34,090 nt of DNA from Candidatus Roizmanbacteria bacterium GW2011_GWA2_35_19 (GCA_000990565.1 LBQC01000013.1:1-34090); one strand, 5' to 3'. Numbered from the stretch's first letter, positions 8,547 through 17,363 are shown. A program made the numbers and translations. Notes: generated by a model not told the origin, from the letters alone.

Positions 8547-9892
8547 TTAATAACGCTCTAAAAGAAGTTTTGCTTCTTGCTCAACGCTAAAATCTTTCAT
8601 TGCTAACCATTCTGCGTCTCGAACCGCTAAGAATGATTTAGCTAAGTCGCTTCCCACCATATCAAGAATTGTTTTATCTTTTCTCAAATGCTCAATTGCC
8701 AGACCCAGATTGGAAGGAAGAAGATTAATATTATTTTCGTGCAATTCATCTTTAGTTAAATCGGCTGGATCTTTATTAACTGAGTCACCCAATTTCATTT
8801 TTTTCTCCAAGCCATCAAGGCCGGCAGTAATAACTGCCCCAAGCGCAAGATAAGGATTACAGGTCGGATCTACTGTCTTTAATTCAATATTAGTGATTGG
8901 ATTATTATCATCAGTTTCTGGAATACGAATTGCAGCTTCTCTATTTCCATACCCCCAACATTTATAGGTCCCGCTCCAAAATCTTGGTTTAATTCTTTTA
9001 AAAGAATTTGCAGTTGGTGTGGTTAAACACATCAAGGCAGGTAGGTGAAATAATATCCCGGCAATAAATGATTGCGCTTTAGCTGAAATTTTTTTAATAT
9101 CTTTAAAATCTGCAGTAATATTTTTTTCGTTTTCCCATAAACTAAAATGAAGATGTGCCCCACTTCCTGCCTTATCACTAAATATTTTTGGTACAAAAGA
9201 TGCTATAACATCATCAAATTTTTGAGTAACCCCTCGGACGGTTTCCCTAAATGTAATCTGTTGATCCGCTGCAGCCAACGTATCAGTGTATCGAACGGGT
9301 ATTTCAAATTGTCCGCTGCCTGATTCTGCATATAACATTTCTGGATATACACTCTGTGCAGAAAGCGCGTCTGTAATATCTTTTATTATTAAATTTGCGT
9401 TATCAAGGGCATATGTTTGTGCAAATAATGATTGATCGAATAGTTGCATAATGCCATCCTTCAATTTAAGTAAATAAAATTCATTTTCAAAAGCAGCTTT
9501 AATTCTAAGATTATATTCTTCAGCTTTTTTAATTACCTTTTTTAAAAATGACCTAGGGCATTGAGTCCATTGTTTTCCAGCATTATATGTATTGGTATAT
9601 ACTCGTGCATGGCCAGGAGAATAAGGTAGGGACTTTAAAGTATCCCAATCAGCCCTCATAAAGACCTCTCCTGCAGGGGTAAGACCTGAATTAATAGCTT
9701 GAGCATCATACATCACTGGAAGAGCTTGTTGCGCCATCGCTATCCCTACTCCGTTCTTAAAATAATCTAAAATAAATTTGTATGAACTGCCTTTGCTCTA
9801 ATAACACCTGCATTATCACACCAAATAAATCTCACAAACTGAATATTTTTACTTTTTATTTCTTGAAGAATCTTTTGATGTAATTCCTTCAT
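8547..9892 (-). CDS. Glutamine synthetase-like (GlnA/FluG-type) enzyme with a frame break near codon 38
   Basis: Main ORF 8547-9737: AGSGAHLHFSLW, KRIKPRFWSGTYKCWGYGNREAAIRIP. Upstream frame from ATG 9892: MKELHQKILQEIKSKNIQFVRFIWCDNAGVIRAKAVHTNL, then -1 to ILDYFKNGVGIAMAQQALPV. TATAAT lies 6 nt upstream of 9892. Confidence 0.85.
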
Positions 9893-9962
9893 GCGATTAT
9901 TATAACACTAAAATAACTATTTAATTAAATTGACCTTAAAAACCTTTTGATATAATAATTCA

Positions 9963-10344
9963 ATGGTAACAGTTGAATATCTTGCAAAGGAAGTTGAAAA
10001 AATAAAAGGGAGAAATAGAAAGGTCGAGCTTGATAAAAGGTGGGAGACTAGCTTATTTAGAAGATTACTACTGGGATTTTTTACTTATTTTTCGATTGGT
10101 CTGTATATGTATACTAATGACATACTCCTCGGGGCAAGCCCACGAGGTATCTTAGATCTGTCATTCCTGCCCCCGATCGGAGTCGAGGGCAGGCTCCGGC
10201 GGGAATCCAGACTACCACTAAGGATAGATTAAAGTCGAAAAACCTTGGCTAAATGCAGTTATTCCAAGTGTAGGATTTTTTCTTTCTACTCTTACCCTTC
10301 CACTATTTAAGAATTACTGGATAAAAAAACATAAAAAGTTTTAA
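9963..10344 (+). pseudogene. Small CPR-type membrane protein gene interrupted by a 118 bp element
   Basis: MVTVEYLAKEVEKIKGRNRKVELDKRWETSLFRRLLLGFFTYFSIGLYMYT | [10116-10233] | VEKPWLNAVIPSVGFFLSTLTLPLFKNYWIKKHKKF*; deleting 118 bp restores the frame exactly. Confidence 0.85.
10116..10233 (+). mobile_element. Double-hairpin MITE/REP-like element, copy 2
   Basis: Same sequence as 2855-2966 with a 6 nt addition (gactACCACTaagg). Confidence 0.88.
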
Positions 10345-10379
10345 ACTCACTTTTTTATGTTTCATGTTATACTTTGGTT

Positions 10380-10508
10380 ATGAAAGCAAAAAAAATATTT
10401 ATTAAATACGAAAAAAAGAATTCTAAAAAAGCTTCCCTAATTACGAGAGCTGTTAAGCGTGGAATAAAGGAGTATGAAGAAACCTTTAGAAAACTTGCCG
10501 CCATCTAA
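10380..10508 (+). CDS. Putative small antitoxin upstream of the Doc-like toxin (42 aa)
   Basis: MKAKKIFIKYEKKNSKKASLITRAVKRGIKEYEETFRKLAAI*; tatact (10368-10373) is 6 nt upstream; overlaps the toxin ORF by 35 bp. Confidence 0.6.
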   Translation: MKAKKIFIKYEKKNSKKASLITRAVKRGIKEYEETFRKLAAI

Positions 10509-10947
10509 AATTAAGTGGTTGGAAATTGAAGACTTCGAATATCTCTGCTTTGATTTTACACAAAAATACATGTCCTACGATGAACCAATCCCGGATTTTT
10601 CAACTAGGGATAATGTGTTACTTGAATCTGCTTTAGGCTCACCAAAACAAACTTTTGCTGAAAAATTTCTCTACGAGGTTTTTAGTAAACAGGCTTCAAT
10701 CTTATTCTATTCAATAATAAAAAATCATCCGTTTAAAAATGGAAATAAACGAATCGCCGTTATGTCATTATTAGTCTTTCTATCTTTAAATAATCGATGG
10801 TTATCAATAGAACCGATTGATTTGTATAAATTAGCTCGTTATGTTGCAGCAACTAGAACAATAGAAAAAGACCAAGTACTAAATAAAATAGAGGAAAAAA
10901 TAATACAATACATCACATTTTTTCCTAAAAAACGTAGGAAATTCTAG
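10474..10947 (+). CDS. Death-on-curing (Doc)/Fic-family protein
   Basis: KNHPFKNGNKRIAVMSLLVFL matches the Fic/Doc core HxFxxxNKR. Confidence 0.85.
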   Translation: MKKPLENLPPSKIKWLEIEDFEYLCFDFTQKYMSYDEPIPDFSTRDNVLLESALGSPKQTFAEKFLYEVFSKQASILFYSIIKNHPFKNGNKRIAVMSLLVFLSLNNRWLSIEPIDLYKLARYVAATRTIEKDQVLNKIEEKIIQYITFFPKKRRKF

Positions 10948-11450
10948 CCACCTCTGATCTTAATATAATACTTTCGAACGTTTCTTTTCATGCTGAATTT
11001 TTTCCTAAAATATTCTGTAATCATTTTTAGGTGAATATGTTCATAAAGCTGTTTAATCAAAAATAATATTATCGAAAATGGCAAGTTATAATAACTACTT
11101 ACTTCTTTAAAGGTCAATTTACTGATTATTTTTTGAACCGCAATATTAGAGCTTGTTATAAAAATGTTTTTGTCAGAATAATCATCGACTATTTTATTAA
11201 GTAATATTTTTCCGTATCCTTTACCATGAAATTTCTTGAGAAATACTAATGGCCCAAGTTTCACCCAGTCTTTCATTTCATAAATGCCACATAGTCCAAC
11301 GAACTCACCATTTTGCTCGACTATAAATGCATTATTATATTTTCTAAATCGGGATTCTTTTACATAAACTAAGTCAGGATATAATCTAATATCTTTAATT
11401 AGAGACTTTACCTCGCTTTCTTTTAAAGGTCGTCTTATTATTTTTATCAT
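10944..11450 (-). CDS. GNAT-family N-acetyltransferase
   Basis: VEQNGEFVGLCGIYEMKDWVKLGPLVFLKKFHGKGYGKILLNKIV: GNAT motif A. Confidence 0.75.
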   Translation of the reverse strand: MIKIIRRPLKESEVKSLIKDIRLYPDLVYVKESRFRKYNNAFIVEQNGEFVGLCGIYEMKDWVKLGPLVFLKKFHGKGYGKILLNKIVDDYSDKNIFITSSNIAVQKIISKLTFKEVSSYYNLPFSIILFLIKQLYEHIHLKMITEYFRKKFSMKRNVRKYYIKIRGG

Positions 11451-12037
11451 TTTAAAATAAAATCTATAATTCTTTTTTTATATAAGGTCATATTTAAAGC
11501 AATGCTTATTACATGCTCAATTGAGGGCACGATTTCATTTCTTGCGTCTTTAATTGGAACAGTAAAATAAGGAACAGTTTCATCAAACCAAGGTCTTAGA
11601 GTCAAGATTTTTTTCCTGTCATTCTTAGTAAGCTTCTTTTCTAATTTTTGAGCTCTTATAACTGATTCACGAAATGATGGACTTGATTCCGTTGCCTGGT
11701 CGTATGTGAACCATGGCCAATCCCCGTCTCTTACCCGACCGCAATTAATTACGACATGATTTATTTGTTTTTTTCGCTCGCCATAAAGATTAAGGGCTAA
11801 ACTACTACCGGCGCTATTGCCAACTATCGAAATCTTTGAATTTTTTCCGGCTAAAGAATCGATTAATTTTAAAGCTCTTTTAAGTTTTTCTTGAAATCCG
11901 TTTTCTTCGACTTTCCATTTCGCGTCAAATACGTGAGGAACAATTCCGTAATTTTTCCAACTGTTTGTGGCCCACTCATGTTTCGCCACTCCATTCCCAA
12001 GCCCGGGAATGATGATCACGTGATTAGATGAAATCAT
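11447..12037 (-). CDS. RBBP9/YdeN-like alpha/beta hydrolase
   Basis: IIPGLGNG...ISIVGNSAGSSLALNLY (GNSAGS nucleophile elbow); TATAAT 7 nt upstream. Confidence 0.75.
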   Translation of the reverse strand: MISSNHVIIIPGLGNGVAKHEWATNSWKNYGIVPHVFDAKWKVEENGFQEKLKRALKLIDSLAGKNSKISIVGNSAGSSLALNLYGERKKQINHVVINCGRVRDGDWPWFTYDQATESSPSFRESVIRAQKLEKKLTKNDRKKILTLRPWFDETVPYFTVPIKDARNEIVPSIEHVISIALNMTLYKKRIIDFILK

Positions 12038-12075
12038 TTTAATAATTATATCCTAGTCCTACGTCTTCGAGATGT

Positions 12076-12118
12076 ATTTTCAATTTTTAATTGAAAATCA
12101 TTAATATTGTGATACAAT
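12076..12118 (+). promoter_or_regulatory. Promoter with overlapping perfect inverted repeat
   Basis: attttcaatt-ttt-aattgaaaat (12076-12098) overlaps -35 TTGAAA (12091-12096); N16; -10 TACAAT (12113-12118). Confidence 0.6.
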
Positions 12119-12158
12119 GTATACAACGTGATTAAAGTTAAAGGAGGTGATAAGCTAT

Positions 12159-12533
12159 ATGGATGATAAAAAAAACGAAAAGGTTGTTCATACCAGAATA
12201 TCAAAAAAACTATTTGACAAAATATCCAGCAAAGCAAAGAAACATCGTATTACCACTTCAAATTTATTGAGAAATTTGGTTGAAGATTACTTGGAGATTC
12301 ATGGAGAAGTTTGGGACGCGATTGATGAGAAATTGCGAAATTATCTTGCCTCAGGTGAAGATTCAATTATTGGTTATCAATCAATTGTTCTAAATAAAAA
12401 TAGTAATTGTTCTTTGTGCGGTAAGACTTTAAAGAAAGGATCTCAAGTATTTATCGGGTTTTTTGAAAAGTTACCTCAAAAAATTATTGTTTGTTCTGAA
12501 TGTAAGGAAAAAGAAGAGATGGCAAAGAAATAA
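12159..12533 (+). CDS. RHH-like DNA-binding domain + CxxC/CxxC zinc ribbon protein
   Basis: VVHTRISKKLFDKISSKAKKHRITTSNLLRNLVEDYLE; NCSLCGKTL...VCSECKEKEE; SD aaaggaggtg upstream of ATG 12159. Confidence 0.65.
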   Translation: MDDKKNEKVVHTRISKKLFDKISSKAKKHRITTSNLLRNLVEDYLEIHGEVWDAIDEKLRNYLASGEDSIIGYQSIVLNKNSNCSLCGKTLKKGSQVFIGFFEKLPQKIIVCSECKEKEEMAKK

Positions 12534-12555
12534 CCAATATCATTATAATAAATTT

Positions 12556-13962
12556 ATGCGAAGTAAAATAAATCAATTTTTTAGGTTGTGTGAAATCGTA
12601 TTGGTTTCACTTTCTTTTTTATTCTATATTTTTATTTGGTCAAAAATAAAAAAGGAGGGTCAAGAAAGACAAGCGATTTTTTTGAGGAAATCACTTGAAA
12701 AACTCGGTTCGGTATTTATTAAATTTGGACAAATGTTAGCTCTCCGGCCAGATTTTCTGTCCGACGTTTATTGTAATGAATTATATAAGTTGCTTGATAA
12801 TGTTCCTTCTTTCCCCAAACAATATGTTGAAGAAATAATAAATAAAGAATTAGATTTCCCCATCTCTGAATTATTTTCTAAATTTGATATTATTCCAATC
12901 GCTTCAGCTTCTTTTGCCCAAGTCCATAAAGCACGATTAAAGGATGGAAACATCGTCGCAGTAAAAGTGCAAAGGCCAAACATAAAGAAAAACGTCGATT
13001 CTGATCTGTCATTACTTAGGAAAATTGCCTTTATAGTGGATATCATTTTTAAGCCGGCAAATAAGTTGATCACGATTGTTGAAGAGTTTGAAATATGGAC
13101 TCAAGATGAGCTGGATTACGAACTTGAAGCTGAGAATATCGAAAAGTTTAGCGAGTTACAAAATGTTGTTAAAGATGATATTCGTGGCCCAAAGGTATAT
13201 CTAAAATACTCGACTAAAAAAGTCCTGGTTATGGAATTTGTTGATGGATTTAGTCTTTCACAAATAATACAAGCACGACGAGATAAAAATATAACAATAC
13301 TAAACAAATTAAAATCATTGGGTTTTGATGATAAGGAAGTTGTTAATAACTTGATAAGAAATACTTTGGAGATGTCTCACATAAATGGATTTTTTCACGC
13401 CGATCCTCATCCAGCCAATATTATATTCAACGAAAAAGGAGAGTTAGTCTTTATAGATTTTGGTATAGTCGGAACTCTATCAAAAAAAGAAAGGGTTTTG
13501 ATCCTTAGATATTTGAGGTCCATGTTAACTGGCAATTCTGATGATGCTTTTAATTCTCTCGTATCTCTTTGTGGAGAAAATACCCAAAAAAACTTAGAGG
13601 AAGTGAGAAAAGGATATGATTTGATTTCAGAAAAACTTGTTAGTACATTTGATTCCAAAACTTATCTTGAACAACAAAAGCAATCGGGGCCAATTTTAGT
13701 GGAAGTACTAAATTTGCTTCAAAGAAATGGTTTTAAAGTACCGGTCAGTATTGTTCGATATTTCAAGGCATTTGAAACAATTGAAGGATTAATTTTTGCC
13801 TTATATCCTGAATTACAAATTAAAAATATGGTGAAAGAATTTAGAAGAGTCTCAATATTGAATATTATTGATTCCTTGCCAGAAGCTTTAGAAGAAAAAA
13901 ACTTAAATGACATCATGCTTAAATTGATAAGTTCTATAGAGGATGGATTGTTATTAAGGTAA
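12556..13962 (+). CDS. UbiB/ABC1/AarF-family atypical kinase
   Basis: KLGSVFIKFGQMLALRPDFL (KxGQ), ASFAQVHKARLKDGNIVAVKVQRP, GFFHADPHPANI, VFIDFGIVG. ATG 12556 is 6 nt after TATAAT 12544-12549. Confidence 0.9.
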   Translation: MRSKINQFFRLCEIVLVSLSFLFYIFIWSKIKKEGQERQAIFLRKSLEKLGSVFIKFGQMLALRPDFLSDVYCNELYKLLDNVPSFPKQYVEEIINKELDFPISELFSKFDIIPIASASFAQVHKARLKDGNIVAVKVQRPNIKKNVDSDLSLLRKIAFIVDIIFKPANKLITIVEEFEIWTQDELDYELEAENIEKFSELQNVVKDDIRGPKVYLKYSTKKVLVMEFVDGFSLSQIIQARRDKNITILNKLKSLGFDDKEVVNNLIRNTLEMSHINGFFHADPHPANIIFNEKGELVFIDFGIVGTLSKKERVLILRYLRSMLTGNSDDAFNSLVSLCGENTQKNLEEVRKGYDLISEKLVSTFDSKTYLEQQKQSGPILVEVLNLLQRNGFKVPVSIVRYFKAFETIEGLIFALYPELQIKNMVKEFRRVSILNIIDSLPEALEEKNLNDIMLKLISSIEDGLLLR

Positions 13963-14346
13963 ATTGTCTATTCCTTCAAATTCTTTGATAACCACTGATT
14001 TTATTTTAGATTTTAGCTCTTCTTTGATATGTGGATAAACCATTTCTTTTTCTCCCCCAATACTTTCACAATCATCTTCAATTAAAACATCGGGTAGAAG
14101 TTTTTCCGCGACATTTTTATAATTTTCCCCTTGTTTACGAAAGTAAAGATTTTGCCAGTCGTTTTCAACCGCATTGCCAACCGGAATATAGTTTTCCAAA
14201 TCATTAACCGATCCTGGCGAGGCTTTGAAAGGTAAAATTCGCTGAATTATTGCAGCTTTTGATTGTCTAACCCGTTCTTCACGACTAACTCCTTTAGCCA
14301 AGGCATGCATTAGGACCGTTCCTTCAGTAAAAACTAAAATTTTCAT
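13954..14346 (-). CDS. Hypothetical protein, possibly HAD-like
   Basis: MKILVFTEGTVLMHALAKGVSREERVRQ...LLPDVLIEDDCESIGGEKEMVYPHIKEELKSKI. Confidence 0.55.
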   Translation of the reverse strand: MKILVFTEGTVLMHALAKGVSREERVRQSKAAIIQRILPFKASPGSVNDLENYIPVGNAVENDWQNLYFRKQGENYKNVAEKLLPDVLIEDDCESIGGEKEMVYPHIKEELKSKIKSVVIKEFEGIDNLP

Positions 14347-14399
14347 TAAAATTTTGATATTTATTTAACCCCTGAGATTATTTTAGTATAATCTAATTT

Positions 14400-14721
14400 A
14401 TGAAAATTCTCATAAGAGAAATTGCTCCCCCTGATTACTCGCAAACAATTAAAGTTATTAAAAGATCAAATACTGATTCTTTAGGTAAAATTTATCCTCA
14501 AAAGTTAATTGATGAATTTTGTAAATAATATAGTCTGGAAAATTTTTTGATAGATATATTGAAGAAGTAAAAAAGAGAGGATTAAAGGAAATTATTCTTG
14601 AGGGCAGCCCCTTAGGAGAGACTATTTATGAGCATTTTGGTTTTAAGAAAATTAAAATAATTAAGAAGAACAGGATTGGAATCGATTATGCTGATGCTTA
14701 TATGAAAAAGTCGCTTTTATA
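14400..14721 (+). pseudogene. Decayed GNAT-type acetyltransferase
   Basis: MKILIREIAPPDYSQTIKVIKRSNTDSLGKIYPQKLIDEFCK*, then in another frame SGKFFDRYIEEVKKRGLKEIILEGSPLGETIYEHFGFKKIKIIKKNRIGIDYADAYMKKSLL*; TATAAT promoter retained. Confidence 0.65.
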
Positions 14722-14791
14722 AATGTATTAAAAATACAGTTGGCATATTCAAACTTTTATTTAACTTAAAGGTTTTTAGTATAATTTCATC

Positions 14792-15280
14792 ATGATTTCA
14801 TATCAGAAAGCAAAAGTTGAAGAGGCTCCAGATATTAAAAAACTACTTTATAAAACTTGGACCTCCGCGTATTCTGACATTTACTCACAGGAGGCGATCG
14901 ATGCGGTAACGTCTGAGTGGCATTCAATTTCACTTTTAACAAAACAAATTTTAAATCCGAATGTTTCTTTTATTGTTGCAAAAAGCGATGAAAAAATAAT
15001 CGGTATGTGTAATGCGGAATTTAAACCAAAAAATAAATTGCTATATATTCAAAGACTTCATGTTGATCCTAAGTTTCAGAATCGAGGAATTGGATCGACT
15101 CTAATCAAAAAAGTTATGGGCAAATTTCCTAGTTTAATTAAACTAAAGTTAGAAGTAGAGAAGCAAAATCTGAAAGCTTTTTATTTTTATCAAAAACACG
15201 GATTTAAAAAAGTAGGAACAAAAAATTTTCTTGTGAAAGGTGTTCGCATGCCTTCTTTAATAATGGAGAAACTTATCTAA
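14792..15280 (+). CDS. GNAT-family N-acetyltransferase
   Basis: LYIQRLHVDPKFQNRGIGSTLIKKVM...KLEVEKQNLKAFYFYQKHGFKKVG; TATAAT 6 nt upstream. Confidence 0.88.
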   Translation: MISYQKAKVEEAPDIKKLLYKTWTSAYSDIYSQEAIDAVTSEWHSISLLTKQILNPNVSFIVAKSDEKIIGMCNAEFKPKNKLLYIQRLHVDPKFQNRGIGSTLIKKVMGKFPSLIKLKLEVEKQNLKAFYFYQKHGFKKVGTKNFLVKGVRMPSLIMEKLI

Positions 15281-15639
15281 AAAAGAACCACTAAACCAAA
15301 GATAATGAAGGTGAATAAAATCAGCCACCTGGCGGTGTAAATAACCAGTTTAACTGCTTGAAGTGTCTGCTTTTTGTGCCAAAATAAGATGAAAGGAAAA
15401 TAAAGAGTAATGATTGCGCAAATTAGGGCAGAAGTTGAAAAAAGTGTTAAGAAAAGTAATGGCCCTAAATAGTTTGGAATCTTATTACTAAATAATTGAT
15501 TTCCACTTGCCATCAGAAGTGCCACAAGACCAATATATACAAGAAGAGTAAAAGCCTGTATGAATGACATGTATTTTAATGCTCGATCACTTACCCTATT
15601 CATTACCTTAATAATATCATTTAAAGTATTTTTTTGCAC
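15277..15639 (-). CDS. Small membrane protein, unknown function
   Basis: About three hydrophobic helices; no recognised family. Confidence 0.5.
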   Translation of the reverse strand: MQKNTLNDIIKVMNRVSDRALKYMSFIQAFTLLVYIGLVALLMASGNQLFSNKIPNYLGPLLFLTLFSTSALICAIITLYFPFILFWHKKQTLQAVKLVIYTARWLILFTFIIFGLVVLF

Positions 15640-15716
15640 AGTCGTAGGGCATAATTTGCATCTCGTATTGTGATAGGAAGAAATTAGGTCTATACTCTAG
15701 GCAAGAGTATAAATAA

Positions 15717-15899
15717 ATGATTAAAAAAATCCAAAAGATTCGACTTCAATATAATTGTCCTTTTTGTAAAAAAGATATTATCGCTTCAAAAAAAACTGAA
15801 GTTTTTTATCGAAGTCACTGGATAAATGGTTGCAATGAATGCTTTGAATTATCAATTAGCGAAGCAACTACAATAGGATTTCAAGAAGTTGATTATTAA
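15717..15899 (+). CDS. Small zinc-ribbon-like protein
   Basis: YNCPFCKKDIIAS...NGCNECFELS: two Cys pairs. Confidence 0.5.
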   Translation: MIKKIQKIRLQYNCPFCKKDIIASKKTEVFYRSHWINGCNECFELSISEATTIGFQEVDY

Positions 15900-15901
15900 A
15901 A

Positions 15902-16012
15902 CTACTGTTTTCCTTGTTTTCTTCGTCTTATAAGCTTTCTCATACTCCCGTGCATTTTTTTACTCAAAGAAGGTTTCGCTTTCTTGTAGTTTCCTTTTTT
16001 AGTTTTGTACAT
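15902..16012 (-). CDS. Very basic 36-aa small protein, unknown
   Basis: MYKTKKGNYKKAKPSLSKKMHGSMRKLIRRRKQGKQ*; fills an otherwise empty gap. Confidence 0.35.
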   Translation of the reverse strand: MYKTKKGNYKKAKPSLSKKMHGSMRKLIRRRKQGKQ

Positions 16013-16079
16013 GCCTAACCTTAACACTTGTCTCCCCCATTGTCAAACAAAAAACTATTAATCATGTTACAATTTTTTT

Positions 16080-16379
16080 ATGCAGAAGTATTTAATTGTA
16101 TTTTTTTCTGTTGTCCTCCTCACCATACTTGCGCTTTTTGGATTCAGCTCAATGAATGGAAAATCAAATATTAATCCCAAAGTTACATCCGATCAATATG
16201 CGTGTAATAGCGATGTCGATTGCCAGGCTACTTGCAGCTTCGGATGCGTCAACACAAAATGGATGATTGGACGGGCTGATTGTGAAATGTTTGTGGATAT
16301 TACATGTACTTGCTTCCAAGGACAATGCATAGATAAAGGCCTCGAGCCTGAAAGCCAACCTACTGACTCTGGCGAATGA
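16080..16379 (+). CDS. Secreted/membrane-anchored Cys-rich small protein
   Basis: N-terminal TM, then YACNSDVDCQATCSFGCVN...DCEMFVDITCTCFQGQC (8 Cys); TACAAT 6 nt upstream. Confidence 0.6.
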   Translation: MQKYLIVFFSVVLLTILALFGFSSMNGKSNINPKVTSDQYACNSDVDCQATCSFGCVNTKWMIGRADCEMFVDITCTCFQGQCIDKGLEPESQPTDSGE

Positions 16380-16400
16380 ATAATTTGGTAGAATATCTTC

Positions 16401-17237
16401 ATGAAGAATGTGATTATCACCTGCTCCGATAAAAAATATGGTGATTTTTTGATTGATCATTGGCTTAAATCGGTGAAAACAAATGTTAATTTAAAAAATA
16501 TCGATATTGTAATAATTGATTATGGACTTTCTTTAAAACAACTTAAAAAATTAAAAAGTCATAAGGTAATTATTTATAAAGGAGGAAAAGAATACCATAT
16601 TGTTAATAAAAGGTTTTTTGATTCATGTAAATTTTTGAAAAGCAAAAAATATGATCAGGTTCTATTCATTGACGGAGGAGATACGATTATTCAAGAAGAT
16701 ATTTCCTTACTGTTTACTAAAGACAAGAATTTATTCCGTGTTGTACCACTTGGAATGGAAGTTCTTTTTTTTGAATGGTTTATCTTTAATAATTTTGAAA
16801 AAGGTATAAAAGAAAAAATTTGGAAAGTCGTCAAAGACAAAATTGTCATTAACGCTGGTGTGATCTTTGCTCCATATGATAAGTTCATTGAGTTATGTGA
16901 TCTTATGAAAAAACTTATAAAAGATAAGTGGGCTTTTGGACCTGATCAAATTATTTTGAATTATTATTTATATCAAAATAAATTTAAATTCATAGATAAT
17001 AAATACAACTTTATGATGAGCACCGAAGAGAAAGGATTCCTAGTAAAAAAAGGGGTCTTTTATAAGTCGACCGGAGAAAAAATTGCAATTGTCCACAACG
17101 CGGGAATGGTAGATTTTTTCCGGCCAATAGATAACTTTGGGTTCGGTGAAGAGTTTAACCAAACAAAACATTTAGTCTATCATGCTAAAAAAACCCAATA
17201 TAAATTACTTGGTTTATACAAAAAGATTTTCTCCTAG
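16401..17237 (+). CDS. Glycosyltransferase-like hypothetical protein
   Basis: MKNVIITCSDKKYGDFLIDHWLKSVKTNVNLKNIDIVIIDYG...QVLFIDGGDTIIQEDI...INAGVIFAP...FGPDQIILNYYLY; TAGAAT 6 nt upstream. Confidence 0.6.
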   Translation: MKNVIITCSDKKYGDFLIDHWLKSVKTNVNLKNIDIVIIDYGLSLKQLKKLKSHKVIIYKGGKEYHIVNKRFFDSCKFLKSKKYDQVLFIDGGDTIIQEDISLLFTKDKNLFRVVPLGMEVLFFEWFIFNNFEKGIKEKIWKVVKDKIVINAGVIFAPYDKFIELCDLMKKLIKDKWAFGPDQIILNYYLYQNKFKFIDNKYNFMMSTEEKGFLVKKGVFYKSTGEKIAIVHNAGMVDFFRPIDNFGFGEEFNQTKHLVYHAKKTQYKLLGLYKKIFS

Positions 17238-17243
17238 AATCAT

Positions 17244-17363
17244 TTAAATACCTCTACCCCCTCTTAAGGTATCACCTTCTGAAAAAGGAGCTTGGACTTC
17301 AACAATGGCAACCTGTAAATGATTGTAGTAATGTGAAACTACGCCCACTTTTTGATCGGCCAT
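17244..17363 (-). pseudogene. Truncated translation-factor-like beta-barrel (EF-Tu domain 2-like) small protein
   Basis: MADQKVGVVSHYYNHLQVAIVEVQAPFSEGDTLRGGRGI*; matches the start of the ~80-90 aa family but stops at about 39 aa. Confidence 0.55.

Noticed and set aside
9963-10232. ORF 9963-10232 as a genuine 89-aa protein
   Set aside because: Its C-terminal half is translated mobile-element sequence; the true gene is the 87-aa frame obtained after element removal.
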